From assembly GCF_910584465.1 (NCBI RefSeq), contig NZ_CAJUBK010000090.1:1-6442 (forward strand): DNA of 6,442 nucleotides, given 5' to 3'. The notes beneath the pieces were generated by a model, which was not told the origin of the DNA, made no database searches, and saw nothing but the letters and a program-made list of their open reading frames with translations. The position numbers and the translations under genes are program-made. This document shows positions 5,238 through 6,442 of the stretch, in pieces; the stretch's first letter is position 1, and the number at the start of each line of letters is the position of its first letter. The stretch comes from an uncultured Oscillibacter sp. Lineage in GTDB: Bacteria > Bacillota > Clostridia > Oscillospirales > Oscillospiraceae.

Positions 5238-6442
5238 ATGCCATCACCCAAAGAAAAGCCCAAAGGGGCGAAATCGAAAAAGAGCGCCGGGAAAGCCGCC
5301 GCCCGGTCACAGCCCGCCATTTCCGCAAAGCAGGCGGCCAAGCTCCTGAAGGATAAATATGTCCAGCAGCTTGACCAGCGCCAGCCGGAGAGCGGCAGCG
5401 CCGAGGTCCAGGCCGTCGATCAGGTGGAAGGGGCCGGGAGCTGGGCCGTGGACGAGCTGCTGACCCATGAGCGGCCCCGTTCTGACCGCCAGCCGGACAA
5501 GCGGATCAAGGAGCAGCCCAGGGATGTGCCGGAGGCCGCGGGGCCAGCGGACGCCCCGGCATCCGCACCGGAGGGCGAAAGCCCGCCGCCCCGCCAAACC
5601 AATGCCAGCCCCCGCCAGCGTGCGGGACCCTCGCCAGAGCGGGCAGCCCAGGTGAAGGGGCAGCGCCCGCCAGCGGCCCCTGCGGAACACCCCGCGCCCG
5701 CCGCCACCGTTGCGCCAGCAGACGCGCCCGCCCGCACCATACGGATCAAGGAGCGCCCCGCCGTCCGGCTGAAAGAACAGCGGGCCGGGACCGCCGCCCC
5801 CAGCATCAAAGAAAAACCTTCTTCTCTCTGTAATCAATCTATCCCATCCATCAAATCAATCCAATCCATCCCATCATCCAAAGAGCGCCCAACCCGCCCA
5901 GCGGCGGGGCGTTCCGCCGCCCACTCCGCCAGCCAGCCGGGAGTTAGGCCGAACACCACCCAGCCCAGGCGGGAGGCCCAGCGGCAGATGTTGAACAAAT
6001 CCCGGCACAGCTTTTCCCGCCAGCCGGGAGGCCCCGGTCCGCGCAAAGCCCCCGGCACCGCGCCATTTAACCACAGCGCAGACAGGACGGTACTCCCGCG
6101 CAAAAGAACCGCCAGCAGGGGCAGCGCCCCAAAAATCCGGGGAGCCGTCTACCGAAAAGGCGTTTCCGGTCCCAAGGCGGCCCGTGTCCCCATCAAGTCC
6201 GCTGTCTCCCGGCCTGTCCGGGGCATCCGTCAGAGTGCCCAGCGGCGCATGACCCAGCGGGCCGTACAGCAGGCCGGGAAAGCGGCCAAAACCTCAGCCG
6301 TGGTCCTGAAAAAAGCGGCGGTGGCCGTGACAAAGGCGGCGTCCACCCTTGTCAGCGCCCTGGCCGGTATCATTGGAGGCGGTATCCTGCTGCTGGCCCT
6401 GGTGGTGGTCGTGGTGATCGCCGCCATCGCCAATTCTCCCTT
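5238..6442 (+). CDS. CD1108-like membrane-anchored transfer protein, N-terminal part
   Basis: 401 residues are visible and the frame is open to the right edge. Residues 1-340 are basic, disordered and rich in Pro, Ala, Arg, Gln and Lys, with no catalytic domain. A lysine/alanine-rich stretch (about 352-372, AKTSAVVLKKAAVAVTKAAS) leads into a strong transmembrane helix at about 375-398 (LAGIIGGGILLLALVVVVVI). This architecture, directly downstream of virB4, is that of the CD1108-type proteins of Bacillota conjugative elements, whose extracellular C-terminus carries NlpC/P60 or lysozyme-like domains that open peptidoglycan for the transfer channel. The enzymatic part is outside the window, so the function is inferred from topology and position. 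The start is ATG 5238 after AAAGGGGGAG (core about 4-6 bases upstream). Odd features are IKE-type motif repeats and a SIx tandem repeat. Alternative: another membrane transfer scaffold protein. Confidence 0.62.
   Translation, partial: MPSPKEKPKGAKSKKSAGKAAARSQPAISAKQAAKLLKDKYVQQLDQRQPESGSAEVQAVDQVEGAGSWAVDELLTHERPRSDRQPDKRIKEQPRDVPEAAGPADAPASAPEGESPPPRQTNASPRQRAGPSPERAAQVKGQRPPAAPAEHPAPAATVAPADAPARTIRIKERPAVRLKEQRAGTAAPSIKEKPSSLCNQSIPSIKSIQSIPSSKERPTRPAAGRSAAHSASQPGVRPNTTQPRREAQRQMLNKSRHSFSRQPGGPGPRKAPGTAPFNHSADRTVLPRKRTASRGSAPKIRGAVYRKGVSGPKAARVPIKSAVSRPVRGIRQSAQRRMTQRAVQQAGKAAKTSAVVLKKAAVAVTKAASTLVSALAGIIGGGILLLALVVVVVIAAIANSP
5502..5891 (+). repeat. Dispersed IKE[R/Q/K]P protein-motif repeats
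   Basis: Five related short motifs occur in the disordered region of the CD1108-like protein: RIKEQP (89-94), RIKERP (169-174), RLKEQR (177-182), SIKEKP (189-194) and SSKERP (213-218). The first two share a 12-base DNA core (CGGATCAAGGAG). They may be docking motifs or remnants of repeat expansion; no function is assigned. Confidence 0.65.
5838..5873 (+). repeat. Four-copy 9-bp tandem repeat
   Basis: Four degenerate in-frame units of the form TCN-ATC-NNA (TCTATCCCA, TCCATCAAA, TCAATCCAA, TCCATCCCA) encode SIP-SIK-SIQ-SIP at residues 201-212 of the CD1108-like protein. The plus strand contains no G from 5831 to 5882, in sharp contrast with the GC-rich flanks. It is probably a slippage-grown or inserted segment; since units are 9 bp, copy-number change keeps the frame. 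Confidence 0.8.

Noticed and set aside
5838..5873. CRISPR-like or iteron array
   Set aside because: Units are only 9 bp, contiguous, in frame and coding; there are no spacers and no replication gene nearby.
5307..6103. Several minus-strand open frames opposite the right-hand gene
   Set aside because: Gly/Arg/Ala-rich shadows of a Pro/Ala/Arg-rich coding region, with no domain or ribosome binding site of note.

Overview
The window looks like conjugation-module DNA from one or more integrative and conjugative elements (Tn1549/CTn type) of a GC-rich gut Bacillota, probably Oscillospiraceae or Lachnospiraceae. The basis is family recognition: PrgI-family protein, VirB4 ATPases, a radical SAM protein of the kind carried by these elements, and a basic membrane-anchored protein resembling the CD1108 / NlpC-P60 transfer hydrolases. 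The taxonomy is inferred from GC-rich codon use and resemblance only.

Layout. Positions 1-3130 hold a minus-strand operon read right to left: radical SAM protein (3130-2225), PrgI-family membrane protein (2222-1788) and VirB4 ATPase (TTG start at 1870, running off the left edge). The genes are packed tightly. The PrgI Shine-Dalgarno lies inside the last codons of the radical SAM gene, and virB4 starts 83 bases before prgI ends, so translational coupling is likely.

At about 3121-3143 the picture changes abruptly. The radical SAM start is set directly against the middle of a second, different virB4 on the plus strand. This copy (to 4696) keeps the whole ATPase half (Walker A, Walker B, TQN motif) but lacks roughly the first third and any recognisable ribosome binding site. 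The two virB4 genes are diverged homologues, not a recent duplication. The junction may be a real rearrangement between two elements or an assembly chimera; the sequence alone cannot decide.

Right of the second virB4 is a 37-base perfect palindrome that looks like a bidirectional terminator. It is followed by a minus-strand XRE/Cro-type regulator (5114-4749), visibly richer in A/T than its neighbours, then a divergent promoter region and a plus-strand gene from 5238 that runs off the right edge. The last gene encodes a long basic, disordered, Pro/Ala/Arg-rich region with short IKE-type motif repeats and a four-copy 9-bp tandem repeat, then a transmembrane helix. VirB4 followed by such a protein is the usual order in these elements, so the XRE cassette looks like an addition between two transfer genes.

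No tRNA, rRNA, CRISPR array, integrase, relaxase or cargo gene was seen.
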